Assembly: GCF_014647835.1 (NCBI RefSeq)
Contig: NZ_BMPY01000002.1
Span: forward strand, 62,001-126,000
Reading direction: 5' to 3'
Origin: Microbispora rosea subsp. aerata
Lineage (GTDB): Bacteria; Actinomycetota; Actinomycetes; Streptosporangiales; Streptosporangiaceae
Length of the DNA: 64,000 bases
The position numbers were made by a program, and so were the translations under genes. Of this stretch, positions 1 to 8,555 are shown one piece after another. Every line of letters starts with the position of its first letter. Positions within the stretch are counted from its first letter, which is position 1. The notes beneath the pieces are model-generated. The model was not told where the DNA came from. It was given only the letters and a program-made list of their open reading frames with translations, and did not search any database.

Positions 1-1134
1 CTTGGCGACGTGAGCGCCGCCGACCCCATCATCCCCGATGGTGAGGATGAGCGTGTCGCCGATCCTCGTCAGTCCGACCGTGCAGGACGTCGCCCTGCTG
101 TGCTTGGCCACGTTGGTGAGCGCCTCGGCGGTCACGAAGTAAATGGTGTTCTCGATGAGCGCGGGATACCGCTCGGCCGTCTGGACGTCCAGCTCGACGG
201 GCACCGTGCAGCGGCCGGCCAGGGCGGCGAGCGCCGGGGCGAGGCCGCGATCGGCCAGGATGGGCGGGGCGATGCCGCGCGACAGCGCCCGCAGCTCGTC
301 CAGGGTCTCGCGGGTCGCGCTGATGGCCTTGCCGATCGTCTCGTGCGCGGCGTCGGCGTCCCTGCGCAGCTCCCGCTGGGCCCGCGACAGCTCCATGGCC
401 AGGTGGACCAGCCGCTGCTGGGGTCCGTCGTGGATGTCGCGCTCCAGGCGGCGCAGCGCGTCCGCCTCGGCGTGGGCGGCGGCGTGGCGGCCCTCGGTGA
501 GGTTGTCGATGCGCTCCTGCAGCTCGGCCACGCCGGTCAGCAGCGCCCGCGCCAGCGACGCCTTGACCAGCGCGCAGAAGCGGATGACGGGATAGAGCGT
601 GAGAGCGAAGACCACGCCCGTGATGAGATAGAAGACGGTGTCCACCAGGTAGCCCCGGCCGAACCCGAGCAGCTCCGGGAGCTGGTGGTTGTCCGGGATG
701 TTCGACAAGATCCAGCCGTGCAGCGGGTAGGTGAGCCCGAAGATCGCGACGGCCCACCAGGTGACGGTCACGCAGAACGCCACGACCGCGACCGGGAAGT
801 TCAGCAGCGCGTGCAGCGCGTCGAGCCAGGGCTGGCCACCGGCGAGCGGGGTGACGGTCTTGCGGAGCACGCCCGCCCCGGGCGGCGACGTGGGATAACG
901 CGGCCGGGGCACGTCCCGGCCCAGCACGGCGCGGATGCGGAGCCGTTCGATGTCGCCCATCGCCCTGGCGATGAGGAGAGTGACGGCGAGCACGGGCACG
1001 CCCAGCCAGACCACCAGCAGACCGGCGCCGGCCGATAAACCGGCCACCACGAGGCAGAACGTTATCGTCGCGAGGGGAAACCCGACGAGGATATAGACGG
1101 TGTCACCGCCGAGGCGGGAGAGAAGTCGACGCAT
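1..1134 (-). CDS. Sensor histidine kinase (NarL/LiaS-like, HisKA_3), C-terminus cut by window edge
   Basis: The first 378 residues of a membrane sensor kinase are visible; the reading frame is open to base 1. Hydrophobic segments lie at about residues 14-57, 108-137 and 163-190, so the sensor is mostly intramembrane with little external domain. A dimerisation/phosphoacceptor motif ERDIHDGPQQRL follows, with the phosphorylated histidine near residue 235, then the start of the HATPase (AEALTNVAKHS N-box, GDDGVGG). This is the HisKA_3 architecture that normally pairs with a LuxR-type response regulator, probably encoded just beyond the left edge. The ATG at 1134 lies about 10 nt after a TAAATA box (1145-1150) and lacks a well-spaced Shine-Dalgarno, so a leaderless transcript is plausible. 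The signal sensed cannot be told. Confidence 0.9.
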   Translation of the reverse strand, partial: MRRLLSRLGGDTVYILVGFPLATITFCLVVAGLSAGAGLLVVWLGVPVLAVTLLIARAMGDIERLRIRAVLGRDVPRPRYPTSPPGAGVLRKTVTPLAGGQPWLDALHALLNFPVAVVAFCVTVTWWAVAIFGLTYPLHGWILSNIPDNHQLPELLGFGRGYLVDTVFYLITGVVFALTLYPVIRFCALVKASLARALLTGVAELQERIDNLTEGRHAAAHAEADALRRLERDIHDGPQQRLVHLAMELSRAQRELRRDADAAHETIGKAISATRETLDELRALSRGIAPPILADRGLAPALAALAGRCTVPVELDVQTAERYPALIENTIYFVTAEALTNVAKHSRATSCTVGLTRIGDTLILTIGDDGVGGAHVAK

Positions 1135-1204
1135 GCCTCAACGCTATTTAGCCGAGCTTTGATCATCGATCCGGCGGACGGCAGTCCCGAGGGTAGGGCT
1201 TTCC

Positions 1205-1440
1205 CTACCCCCGCGATACCTCGATGAGACTCTCCAGCAGCTCCGGCGGGGCGTCGCGCATGAGGTGTGCCCGCCGTCCAGCGCGTACGTCGTCCACGCG
1301 GGGTCCTCGCGCAGCCGCTCGTACGTCGGGGTGAAGGGGCCCAGCCCGCCGCGTACACGTAGATCCGGCGGCCGATACGCGCAGGGTCGCCGGTCAGCCG
1401 CAGCGGCCGAGCGCCGTCCAGGTGAGCACCACCTGCCCGA
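1205..1440 (-). pseudogene. Relic of an alpha/beta hydrolase C-terminus with two frameshifts
   Basis: Three consecutive pieces in different minus-strand frames join into one plausible C-terminus. LRLTGDPARIGRRIYVYAAG is followed after a frame change by GLGPFTPTYERLREDPAW and YALDGGH, and after another by LMRDAPPELLESLIEVSRG and a TAG at 1207-1205. This looks like the end of alpha/beta hydrolases in which a substrate-gated cap is followed by the catalytic histidine (GGH) and a helix. Upstream of about 1440 the similarity fades and I find no intact N-terminus or nucleophile. I therefore call a decayed gene. Sequencing errors could mimic frameshifts, but the missing front half argues for decay. 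Confidence 0.5.
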
Positions 1441-1603
1441 GCGGCGCGTGATGATCGGGCAGGCGGGCGAGGAGCAGCCCCGCGGCGCTCGCCCCGCCGC
1501 CAGCCGCCGCATGGAACGGCGACGGCCCCTCACTAGAGAAGGTGCCCTCCCGGACCGATCGAATATCCGGCACTCCCCACGGGTGGATCTTGACCATCCG
1601 GCC

Positions 1604-1770
1604 GTCACGCGAGACGGCGGCGGCCACTGACCGGCGAAAGCGCCCTTCCGGGCCGAGCGGGCCTTCGGCATCCAAGGGGTAACTCTCGCTGCCTGGCAGC
1701 CGCGAGGAACGGCGACGGCCACTGACCGGCGGGGGCGTCACTTCGGACCGAGCGGGCCTTCGGCGCTCCC
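1604..1770. repeat. Imperfect direct repeat pair 3' of der
   Basis: Two copies, about 97 bp apart, share CACTGACCGGCG and CGAGCGGGCCTTCGGC with a few substitutions between them. The pair occupies most of the gap between the hydrolase relic and the der stop codon. No coding sequence is recognisable here. Confidence 0.55.
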
Positions 1771-1838
1771 GAGGATCTCGGCTGTCCCGCCGCCGGCGGC
1801 CTGCCGTACGCGACGGCCGGACGGCGGCGGGCGGGGCG

Positions 1839-3257
1839 CTACTTCTTCTTGCGCTTCTCGCGGATCTTCATCGTCACCTCGATCGGAGAGCCGGCGAAGC
1901 CGAACTCCTCCCGGATGCGCCGCTCGATGAACCGGCGGTAGGTCTCCTCCAGGAAGGCCGTGGTGAACAGCACGAACTTCGGCGGCTCGGTGGACGCCTG
2001 CGTGGCGAACAGGATCTTCGGCTGCCGCCCGCCGCGCACCGGCGGCGGCGTGGCCTGCGTCAGCTCGGTGAAGAACTGGTTGAGCCGGGCCGTCGGCACC
2101 CGCGTGCCCCACGACTCCAGTGCCCGTTCGATGGCCGGTCCGAGCTTCTCGACGTGGCGGCCGGTCTTCGCCGAGATGTTCACCCGCAGCGCCCAGGGCG
2201 TGCGGACGAGCTGCCGGTCGATCTCCTTCTCCAGGTAGTATCGCCGGTCCTCGTCGACCAGGTCCCACTTGTTGAACGCGACCACCATCGCCCGGCCCGA
2301 GTCGATGACCAGGCTGATGATCCGCAGGTCCTGCTCGGTCAGCACCTCGGAGGCGTCGATCAGCACGACCGCGACCTCGGCCCGCTCCAGCACGGCCCGG
2401 GTGCGCATGGCCGCGTAGAAGTCGGCGCCCTTCAGCTCCCGGTCGCGCCGCCGGATGCCGGCCGTGTCGATGAACCGGTACGTCGTGCCGCCGAGCTCGA
2501 TCAGCTCGTCCACCGGGTCGCGGGTGGTGCCGGCCATCGGGTCGACGAGCACCCGCTCCTCCCCGGCGAGCTTGTTGAGCAGCGACGACTTGCCCACGTT
2601 GGGCTTGCCGAGCAGGGCGATCCGGCGCGGGCCGCGCCCCTCGCCGAACGTCTGCGGCGGCGTCTCGGGCAGCGCGTCGAGCACCACGTCGAGCAGGTCG
2701 CCGCTGGCCCGGCCGTGCAGGGCGGAGACCGGGTGCGGCTCGCCCAGGCCGAGCGACCACAGCCCGGTCGCCTCCAGCTCCATCTGCTGGTTGTCGACCT
2801 TGTTGGCGGCCAGCACGACCGGCTTGCCCGAGCGGCGCAGGACCGCTCCGACGGCCTCGTCGGAGTCGGTGACCCCGACGCTCGCGTCCACCACGAAGAG
2901 GATCACGTCGGCCAGCTCGGCCGCGATCTGCGCCTGCTCGGCGATGCGCAGGGCCATGCCGGTGGCGTCGGGGTCCCAGCCGCCGGTGTCGACCAGCGTG
3001 AACCGCCGGCCCCGCCAGGCCGCCTCGTAGGTGACCCGGTCGCGGGTCACCCCGGGCACATCCTCCACGACCGCCTCACGACGGCCGATGATGCGGTTGA
3101 CCAGCGTCGACTTGCCGACGTTGGGGCGCCCCACCACGGCGACGACCGGCAGCGGGCCCGCGTCGGGCTCCCGCTTCGCCTCCTCGGTGGCAATCCCGGC
3201 GAGCTCGGCCTCGATCCAGCCGCCCTCGTCCTCGTCGTACTCCCCCGTCACGTCCAT
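1839..3257 (-). CDS. der: Ribosome-assembly GTPase Der (EngA)
   Basis: 472-residue double-GTPase that acts in 50S subunit maturation. Two complete G domains are visible: GRPNVGKST with DTGG and NKVD motifs in the first half, then [13 protein letters not shown] and NKWD in the second. A KH-like C-terminal domain ends in a basic tail (REKRKKK). I chose the ATG beginning [10 protein letters not shown] because AGG lies 7 nt upstream; an ATG four codons earlier, preceded by GGAAGAG, is an alternative. It lies about 150 nt downstream of cmk on the same strand, the usual actinobacterial cmk-der pair. The acidic N-terminal stretch before the first G domain (about 40 residues) is common in actinobacterial Der. 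Confidence 0.97.
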   Translation of the reverse strand: MDVTGEYDEDEGGWIEAELAGIATEEAKREPDAGPLPVVAVVGRPNVGKSTLVNRIIGRREAVVEDVPGVTRDRVTYEAAWRGRRFTLVDTGGWDPDATGMALRIAEQAQIAAELADVILFVVDASVGVTDSDEAVGAVLRRSGKPVVLAANKVDNQQMELEATGLWSLGLGEPHPVSALHGRASGDLLDVVLDALPETPPQTFGEGRGPRRIALLGKPNVGKSSLLNKLAGEERVLVDPMAGTTRDPVDELIELGGTTYRFIDTAGIRRRDRELKGADFYAAMRTRAVLERAEVAVVLIDASEVLTEQDLRIISLVIDSGRAMVVAFNKWDLVDEDRRYYLEKEIDRQLVRTPWALRVNISAKTGRHVEKLGPAIERALESWGTRVPTARLNQFFTELTQATPPPVRGGRQPKILFATQASTEPPKFVLFTTAFLEETYRRFIERRIREEFGFAGSPIEVTMKIREKRKKK

Positions 3258-3404
3258 ACCCTGCCTCATCGGCTGCTCTTCCGTTCTCCCCGGCCGTACC
3301 GGACCGTCTCCGGGGCCGGGCTCGTTCGTACGTCGCACCGCGTGGCGCACCCTGCGCGGCGGAGACGGCGCGGCGCGGGCACGGTCAGGCGGGGCGCACG
3401 GGTG

Positions 3405-4073
3405 TCAGGTCCGCTCCTTCACGAGCCGGAGCACCTCGGCGATCACCTCGTCCAGGTCCAGCGGCGTCGTGTCGAGCTCCACCGCGTCCGCGGCCTTGGT
3501 CAGCGGATCGGTCTTGCGGGTCGAGTCGAGGGCGTCGCGGCGCGCCATGGCGGCCTTCTGCGCCTCGATCGTCGTTCCGTCCAGCTCGGCCGTACGGCGC
3601 TGGGCGCGGGCCTCGGCGCTCGCGGTGAGGTAGATCTTGACGGGCGCGTCCGGCGCGACCACGGTGCCGATGTCACGGCCCTCGACCACGATCCCCCCGT
3701 GGGGGAGGGACTCGGCGATGATCTCCCGCTGCATCGCCACCAGGCGGCGGCGCACCTCGGGCACGGCGCTCACCGCCGACACCGCGCCGGTCACCTCGGC
3801 GCCGCGGATCGGCCCGCTGACGTCGACGCCGTCCACGGCGACGCCCGGCGCGTCGGGGTCGGTGCTCATCGTCAGCGTGGGCTCACCCGACCTCGCGGCG
3901 ATCTCCGCGGGGTCCTCCAGGTTCACGCCCCGCTGGAGCATCCACCAGGTGACCGCGCGGTACATGGCGCCCGTGTCGAGGTAGCGCAGGCCGAGGGCCC
4001 GCGCGACGCCCTTCGAGGCGCTCGACTTGCCCGATCCCGAGGGACCGTCCATGGCGACGACCAGACCCGACAC
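3405..4073 (-). CDS. cmk: Cytidylate kinase
   Basis: 222-residue (d)CMP kinase, which phosphorylates CMP and dCMP to the diphosphates using ATP. It begins at GTG (4073), with AAGGAG in the sequence GAGAAGGAGAACCG just upstream, giving MSGLVVAMDGPSGSGKSS. The P-loop GPSGSGKSS, the CMP-binding region LDTGAMYRAVT and the GRDIGTVVAPDAPVKIYLTA segment with its following lid arginines (AEARAQRR) are all present. Length matches the bacterial family. It is the first gene of the cmk-der pair. The gap before it is filled by C-rich repeats. Confidence 0.97.
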   Translation of the reverse strand: MSGLVVAMDGPSGSGKSSASKGVARALGLRYLDTGAMYRAVTWWMLQRGVNLEDPAEIAARSGEPTLTMSTDPDAPGVAVDGVDVSGPIRGAEVTGAVSAVSAVPEVRRRLVAMQREIIAESLPHGGIVVEGRDIGTVVAPDAPVKIYLTASAEARAQRRTAELDGTTIEAQKAAMARRDALDSTRKTDPLTKAADAVELDTTPLDLDEVIAEVLRLVKERT

Positions 4074-4149
4074 CGGTTCTCCTTCTCCCCATCGAGTTGT
4101 CGTCCCCGAGGCTACCGGGATCCCGCCGGAAAGCATGCATCGGAGGCGG

Positions 4150-4482
4150 AACGGGGCTTCCCACGCGACCACCCCGAACCCAGTGAGCGCCCGTCTCCCG
4201 CGCCCGTGCCTCGCTTTGCGGCCGCCCGTTCCCCGCGCCCGTTCAGCGCTCCGAGCGCCCGTACCCCGTCCCCGCGCCCACTCCCACGCCCGTCGCCCGC
4301 CCGCATCCCGCACCCACTCCCCCGCCCTGTCCCACGCCTGTGCCCCGAGCCTCCCCACACCCGTTTCCACACTCCGTGGCCGCGGCCACCTCACACCCGT
4401 CGCCCACCCGCGCCCCGCCCCGCCCCGCTCCATCACAAGGCCCAGGCCCCCGCACCCCGCGCGCCGCCCGGGTGGGGGGCCG
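4150..4482. repeat. C-rich degenerate short repeats 3' of the putative zinc hydrolase
   Basis: Roughly 300 bp with strong strand asymmetry: the plus strand is C-rich and repeatedly shows CCCGCGCCCGT, CCCACGCCCGT, CCGCACCCACTCC and similar words at about 12-24 bp intervals. Frames stay open only because of composition, and no conserved protein is recognisable. The block ends exactly at the stop codon of the gene to its right. Confidence 0.5.
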
Positions 4483-5697
4483 TCAAGGTTCCAGGTCCTG
4501 CGGGAGAAGCTGCTCGGTGAGCAGGCGCCGTACGCGGCTGGGACGGTCGGGATGGTCGAGCCAGGAGCCCAGCAGCCGCCAGCCGTGGTAGTAGCCGAGC
4601 GTGTAGAGGCCCATTCCGGCCGTACGCAGGGAGGCGAGCACTGTGGCGGCGTCGGAGTCGGAGAGCAGCGCCCAGCGGGACAGGTAGCCGGTGATCTCGT
4701 GGTCCGGCCGTCCCTCGGCGGCCAGGAGCGCCGCGTTGGCCCAGACCCCGAACAGCGCGGTGCGGGCCCGGTGGATGGCGGCGAAGTCGCTGCCGTCGGG
4801 GGCGATGCCCTGCTCGGCAAGAACGTTGCCGGTCAGCCACTCCTGGGCTTCGCCGTCGGCGAAGACGATGTCCTGCGCGTGCAGCCCGAGCCCTTCGCTG
4901 ATCGTGAACGACGGCCCGAGCATGAACCTGACCCACTGGTCGTGCCGGCCCTGCTCCTCGATCAGCACCAGTTCCTTGAGCATGGACTCGGCGATGTGCC
5001 CGGGATGGCCCTCGTGCGCGACCACGTACAGCAGGTCGGCCAGGTTGAACGGCAGATCGGCGTTGATGAAGATCGTCGAGCGCAGCCCGCCCGCGTAGTG
5101 CCCGGCCGCCAGATAGTGCACGCCGTGCCGCAACCGGCAGTCCACCACCTCGCCGTCCGGCAACGGGATCAGGGCGTGCGTGCGCCGGCGTGTCTCGGCG
5201 ACGGCCCGGTCCACGAGGGCGGGCAGCCGATCGAGCCGTTCCACCGGCAGCGTGTGCGCCGCCTGCCAGGCCCGCAACCGCTCGGCCAGCGGTCCGCGCC
5301 CGGCGGAGCCGGCCCTGGGCAGGGCCCGGTCGAGCCGGGCGTGCGCCTCCTCGAACACCTCATGCGGCACCCAGGGCACTTCTACGCCCAGGCATTCCCG
5401 GGCGTACCGGGGAAGCGGCGACTCCTCCCCGCCGAGTCGCCGGGCGACCGCGCGCAGCGCCCGCACCTGCGCGGTCAGATATCGGACGCGCCCGGGTTCG
5501 AAGGGCGGCCCCTCCAGCAGGGCCTCGGCGTCGTCGGCCAGCCGTGCCGCCGGCGGCGGGTCCTCCCGTTCGACCTGATCGCTCCACTCCCGCGGCCCCC
5601 GGTAGACGAGCATGGTCGCTCCGCCGTCCCCGGTCAGCAGGCGGTTGACGCGCAACGCCAGCAGCGCGTATCCGCGCAGCCACTCCTGCGGGGTCAT
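4483..5697 (-). CDS. Putative zinc metallohydrolase with HEGHPGH motif (DUF885-like)
   Basis: 404 residues from the ATG at 5697, with GGGAGAG upstream. The key motif is HEGHPGH at residues 228-234, an HExxH-type zinc site resembling the HExxPGHH of DUF885 proteins. A further acidic motif SEGLGLHAQD follows about 30 residues later and could supply the third ligand. No signal peptide or membrane segment is seen, so it is probably cytoplasmic. It is transcribed divergently from a TetR regulator across a 105-bp gap holding palindromes, which suggests regulation by that protein. The pair sits between tyrA and cmk, genes that are usually near neighbours in Actinobacteria, so it may be a later insertion. 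The substrate is unknown; a peptidase is possible but not shown. Confidence 0.65.
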   Translation of the reverse strand: MTPQEWLRGYALLALRVNRLLTGDGGATMLVYRGPREWSDQVEREDPPPAARLADDAEALLEGPPFEPGRVRYLTAQVRALRAVARRLGGEESPLPRYARECLGVEVPWVPHEVFEEAHARLDRALPRAGSAGRGPLAERLRAWQAAHTLPVERLDRLPALVDRAVAETRRRTHALIPLPDGEVVDCRLRHGVHYLAAGHYAGGLRSTIFINADLPFNLADLLYVVAHEGHPGHIAESMLKELVLIEEQGRHDQWVRFMLGPSFTISEGLGLHAQDIVFADGEAQEWLTGNVLAEQGIAPDGSDFAAIHRARTALFGVWANAALLAAEGRPDHEITGYLSRWALLSDSDAATVLASLRTAGMGLYTLGYYHGWRLLGSWLDHPDRPSRVRRLLTEQLLPQDLEP

Positions 5698-5750
5698 GCG
5701 GCATCTCTCCCTTCCACGACTCCACGACGCGGCTTCAGGGCCGAAGCTAG

Positions 5751-5790
5751 CCGTACGGTTTTCCGTACGTCGTACGGGAGCGTCGTACGG
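5751..5790. promoter_or_regulatory. Palindromic operator candidate between TetR and the zinc hydrolase
   Basis: The perfect inverted repeat CCGTACGTCGTACGG (5763-5777) is flanked by CCGTACGG (5751-5758) and CGTCGTACGG (5781-5790). ACGGTTTTCCGT is a second, overlapping inverted repeat. The cluster lies 13-52 nt ahead of the TetR start, in the shared divergent promoter region, as expected for an autoregulatory TetR operator. Confidence 0.6.
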
Positions 5791-5802
5791 AAGGAGGAGA
5801 GG

Positions 5803-6516
5803 GTGTCCCGGCAGCGACCACCCGCCGTCTGGTTCACCGAGGAGCAGCCGCGCAAGCCCCGCCTGTCCCGCGAACGCATCGCACGGGCCGCCGTCGATCT
5901 GCTCGACGCCGAAGGCGTGACGGGCTTTTCCATGCGCCGCCTCGCCGCCCGCCTCGACGCGGGGGTGATGTCGGCGTACGAGTACGTCCGCGGCAAGGAG
6001 GACGTGCTCGACCTGGCCATGGACCAAGTTTTCGCGGAGATCGAGCTGGACGACCCGGGCTCCGCGCCCTGGCGCAGCGTGCTGACCCGGCAGCTCCACC
6101 AGAGCCGGCAGGTGATGAAACGCCACCCCTGGCTGCCGTCGCTGATGGCGGTCCGCCCCCTGCTCGGCCCGCACTTCCTCGCGCGCTCGGAGCTGTTCTA
6201 CGCCACGCTCGAGCGGGCCGGGCTGAGCGGCCCCGAGCTGCTCGCCGCCGTCGGCACTCTGACTTACTACGTCCAGGGATACACGGCCGCGGAGATCACC
6301 TGGCGCGGCTCGGTCCGTGAGGCCGAGGAGGAGGCCGAGCTACGCCGTCAGGCCCAGCGATACCTCGACCAGCGGGCGGACCTCTATCCGGCGCTGGCCC
6401 GGCAGGCACAGCTCGCCGACGACGACTTCGACGCCCAGTTCCAGCGGGGGCTGGACCTCATCCTCGACGGCATTCAGGCCCGGCTCGGCCCGCCGCCGCA
6501 GCCCCGGGACCGGTAG
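5803..6516 (+). CDS. TetR/AcrR-family regulator
   Basis: 237 residues from a GTG preceded by AAGGAGGAGAGG. The N-terminal HTH begins at about residue 20 (PRLSRERIARAAVDLLDAEG) and continues through FSMRRLAARLDAGVMSAYEYVRGKEDVLDLA, the DNA-recognition helix with SAYEYV in the usual SLYxHV position. The C-terminal half resembles TetR_C_1-type ligand domains. It is divergent from the putative zinc hydrolase and has palindromes in its promoter, so control of itself and of that gene is likely. The ligand is unknown. Confidence 0.93.
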   Translation: MSRQRPPAVWFTEEQPRKPRLSRERIARAAVDLLDAEGVTGFSMRRLAARLDAGVMSAYEYVRGKEDVLDLAMDQVFAEIELDDPGSAPWRSVLTRQLHQSRQVMKRHPWLPSLMAVRPLLGPHFLARSELFYATLERAGLSGPELLAAVGTLTYYVQGYTAAEITWRGSVREAEEEAELRRQAQRYLDQRADLYPALARQAQLADDDFDAQFQRGLDLILDGIQARLGPPPQPRDR

Positions 6517-6544
6517 GGTCCGCGCGCCGCACCCCGCACAGGGG

Positions 6545-6846
6545 CGGTGCACACCGCCCATCGCGTGGTGGCCACTGCCCGAGCGCTGTGGCCGCTTGCC
6601 GGCATCGGCCGTACGCTGCCGAGCGCCGGGCGCTGCCTGCGACCATCGGCCATAGGGTGCCCGAGCCGCCGGGCGCTTCCGGACGCCGCCTGCGGGCACC
6701 TCGGCCGTCCGGATCATGGCGGCCGGATCCCCGGCGCGACCGGCCGAGGTATGCCGACGCCACGCCGTGCACTGGTGAACCGGCTCCCCAGCAGCCATGC
6801 CGGGGCGCTGGTGAGCCGGTTCTCCGAGCAGCCCGGGCGGGCCGGG
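6545..6846. repeat. Degenerate repeats between TetR and tyrA 3' ends
   Basis: No gene is recognisable in this 300-bp convergent gap. Related segments recur: CATCGGCCGTACGCTGCCGAG against CATCGGCCATAGGGTGCCCGAG, each followed by CGCCGGGCGCT; and GGTGAACCGGCTCCCCAGCAGCC against GGTGAGCCGGTTCTCCGAGCAGCC about 35 bp later. The block reaches the tyrA stop codon. Confidence 0.5.
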
Positions 6847-7941
6847 TCAGCCCGGCACTTGCCAGCCGCGCTCGCGCAGGCTCCTGGTGAGCGGCTCCAC
6901 CGCCTCCGGCTGGACGTACAGCTCGGCCGCGCCGAGCTCCAGCCCCGAGGCGTGCTCCAGGCGGATGTCCTCGATGTTGACGCCGATCTCGCCGGCGGCC
7001 TGGACCAGGCGGGCCAGCTCGCCGGGACGGTCGCCGATGAGCACCTGCACCACGGCGTACGTCCGCGCCGGGCCGCCGTGCTTGCCGGGGATCCTGCCGG
7101 TCCCTTGCACGCCGCGCGTCAGCAGGTCGGTGACCCGGTCGATGGTCGTGCCGTCGCCCGCCAGCGCGCGAAGCGACCGGGCGGCGGCGCTCAGGTCGGC
7201 AGCGATCGCCTCCAGCACCTCGGCGACGGGCAGCGCGTTGCCCGCGAGGATGCCGGTCCACAGCGCCGGGTCGCCGGCGGCGATACGGGTGACGTCGCGC
7301 ACCCCCTGCCCCGACAGCCCGAGCGCCGTCTCCGACGCCTCGGCGAGCCGGGCCGCCACGGCGGCGGCGGTCACGTGCGGGGCGTGCGAGACGACGGCGA
7401 CGGCGCGGTCGTGCTCAGCCGCGTCGACGCGCACGGCGTTGCCGCCGCACAGCGAGATCAGCCGCTCGACCACGGCGATCGCCTGCGGGGACGCCTCGTC
7501 CGTCGGGCAGTACGCCCACGGGCGGCCGAGGAACAGGTCCGCGCGGGCCGCCGCCGGGCCGGACCGCTCGCGGCCCGCGAGCGGATGCCCCGCGACGTAC
7601 GCCGACAGGTCGCAGCCGAGCTGGGCGGCCTGGGCGAGCGGGAGAGCCTTCACGCTGGCCACGTCGGTGTAGAAGCGGGCGCTGTCGTGCTTTTGCAGGT
7701 CGAGCAGTTGCTGGGCGACGAACTGGGGCGGCACGGCGACGACCGCGAGGTCCACCCGCTGCTCGCCGTTCCAGTCCTCCCCCGCGCCCAGCTCACGCGC
7801 CAGCCGTACGGCTCCCGGGTCGAGGTCGGCCAGGTAGACCCGCACGTCCCGCTGCCGCAGCGCCAGTGCGACCGACGTGCCGATGAGGCCCGTCCCGACA
7901 ACGACCACGCTGCGGATCTCGGCGTCCTCGATGGGAGTCAT
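6847..7941 (-). CDS. tyrA: Prephenate dehydrogenase with C-terminal ACT domain
   Basis: 364-residue enzyme that oxidatively decarboxylates prephenate to 4-hydroxyphenylpyruvate on the tyrosine branch. The Rossmann motif GTGLIGTSVALAL is near the N-terminus, the catalytic-region motif GHPLAG(R)ERSGP follows mid-protein, and residues from about 290 form an ACT domain (YAVVQVLIGDRPGELARL) likely to give feedback control by tyrosine. The ATG at 7941 has AGGAAGAG upstream. It lies 142 nt downstream of the chorismate mutase gene on the same strand, so the two consecutive steps of the pathway are encoded together. Confidence 0.95.
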   Translation of the reverse strand: MTPIEDAEIRSVVVVGTGLIGTSVALALRQRDVRVYLADLDPGAVRLARELGAGEDWNGEQRVDLAVVAVPPQFVAQQLLDLQKHDSARFYTDVASVKALPLAQAAQLGCDLSAYVAGHPLAGRERSGPAAARADLFLGRPWAYCPTDEASPQAIAVVERLISLCGGNAVRVDAAEHDRAVAVVSHAPHVTAAAVAARLAEASETALGLSGQGVRDVTRIAAGDPALWTGILAGNALPVAEVLEAIAADLSAAARSLRALAGDGTTIDRVTDLLTRGVQGTGRIPGKHGGPARTYAVVQVLIGDRPGELARLVQAAGEIGVNIEDIRLEHASGLELGAAELYVQPEAVEPLTRSLRERGWQVPG

Positions 7942-8083
7942 CGTGCTCTTCCTGCTGTCGCCGTCCCGGGCGCGCCGTCCCGTGACGGATGTCTCGTGGG
8001 TGAACAGTGGTGGTCGCCGGTCCCCCACTCCGGCGTGATCCCGGTCCGGCGGCGTGCGCAACCGGGCGGCGGCCACCGGGCGA

Positions 8084-8443
8084 TCACTGGGCGATGTCCA
8101 CGCGCAGCGCCACGGCCCCGCGCAGGTACACGTGCTGGATCTCCTGGCGGGGGCGGTCGGTCTGCACGTGGGCCATCAGCCGCACCACGCGCGGAAGCGC
8201 GCCGGGCACGTCGATCTCGGTCGCGCACAGCAGCGGCACGTCGTGGAACCCCAGCTTGCGCGCGGCCAGCGCGGGGAACTCGGCGGTCAGGTCGGGCGTG
8301 CACGTGAAGATCACGCTGATGACGTCGTCGGTCGTGAGGCTGTTGCGCGCCATCACCTCCGTCACCAGCTCGGTCGTCCCGGCGAGGATCGCGTCACGAT
8401 CGTTCCCCTCGACCTGGATGGCTCCGCGAATCGCCCGCACCAT
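8084..8443 (-). CDS. aroH: Chorismate mutase, AroH (trimeric) type
   Basis: 119-residue monofunctional chorismate mutase of the Bacillus AroH fold, converting chorismate to prephenate. It begins MVRAIRGAIQVEGND, with RGAI and ND near the active site as in the family, and contains the conserved ARKLGF and VPLLCATEIDVPG segments with the catalytic-region arginine and glutamate. Length is typical. It lies between rluB and tyrA and supplies the TyrA substrate. Confidence 0.95.
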   Translation of the reverse strand: MVRAIRGAIQVEGNDRDAILAGTTELVTEVMARNSLTTDDVISVIFTCTPDLTAEFPALAARKLGFHDVPLLCATEIDVPGALPRVVRLMAHVQTDRPRQEIQHVYLRGAVALRVDIAQ

Positions 8444-8555
8444 GTCGTTCCCCTCTCATGGGATGGGCCGGTCTCCTGCGAAGACAAGCCCGACCCATCT
8501 ATGCGCTTTGACCAAGTCTGCCCGGCTTGCGGCTTTCGCCCGCCGCGCGGAAAGG

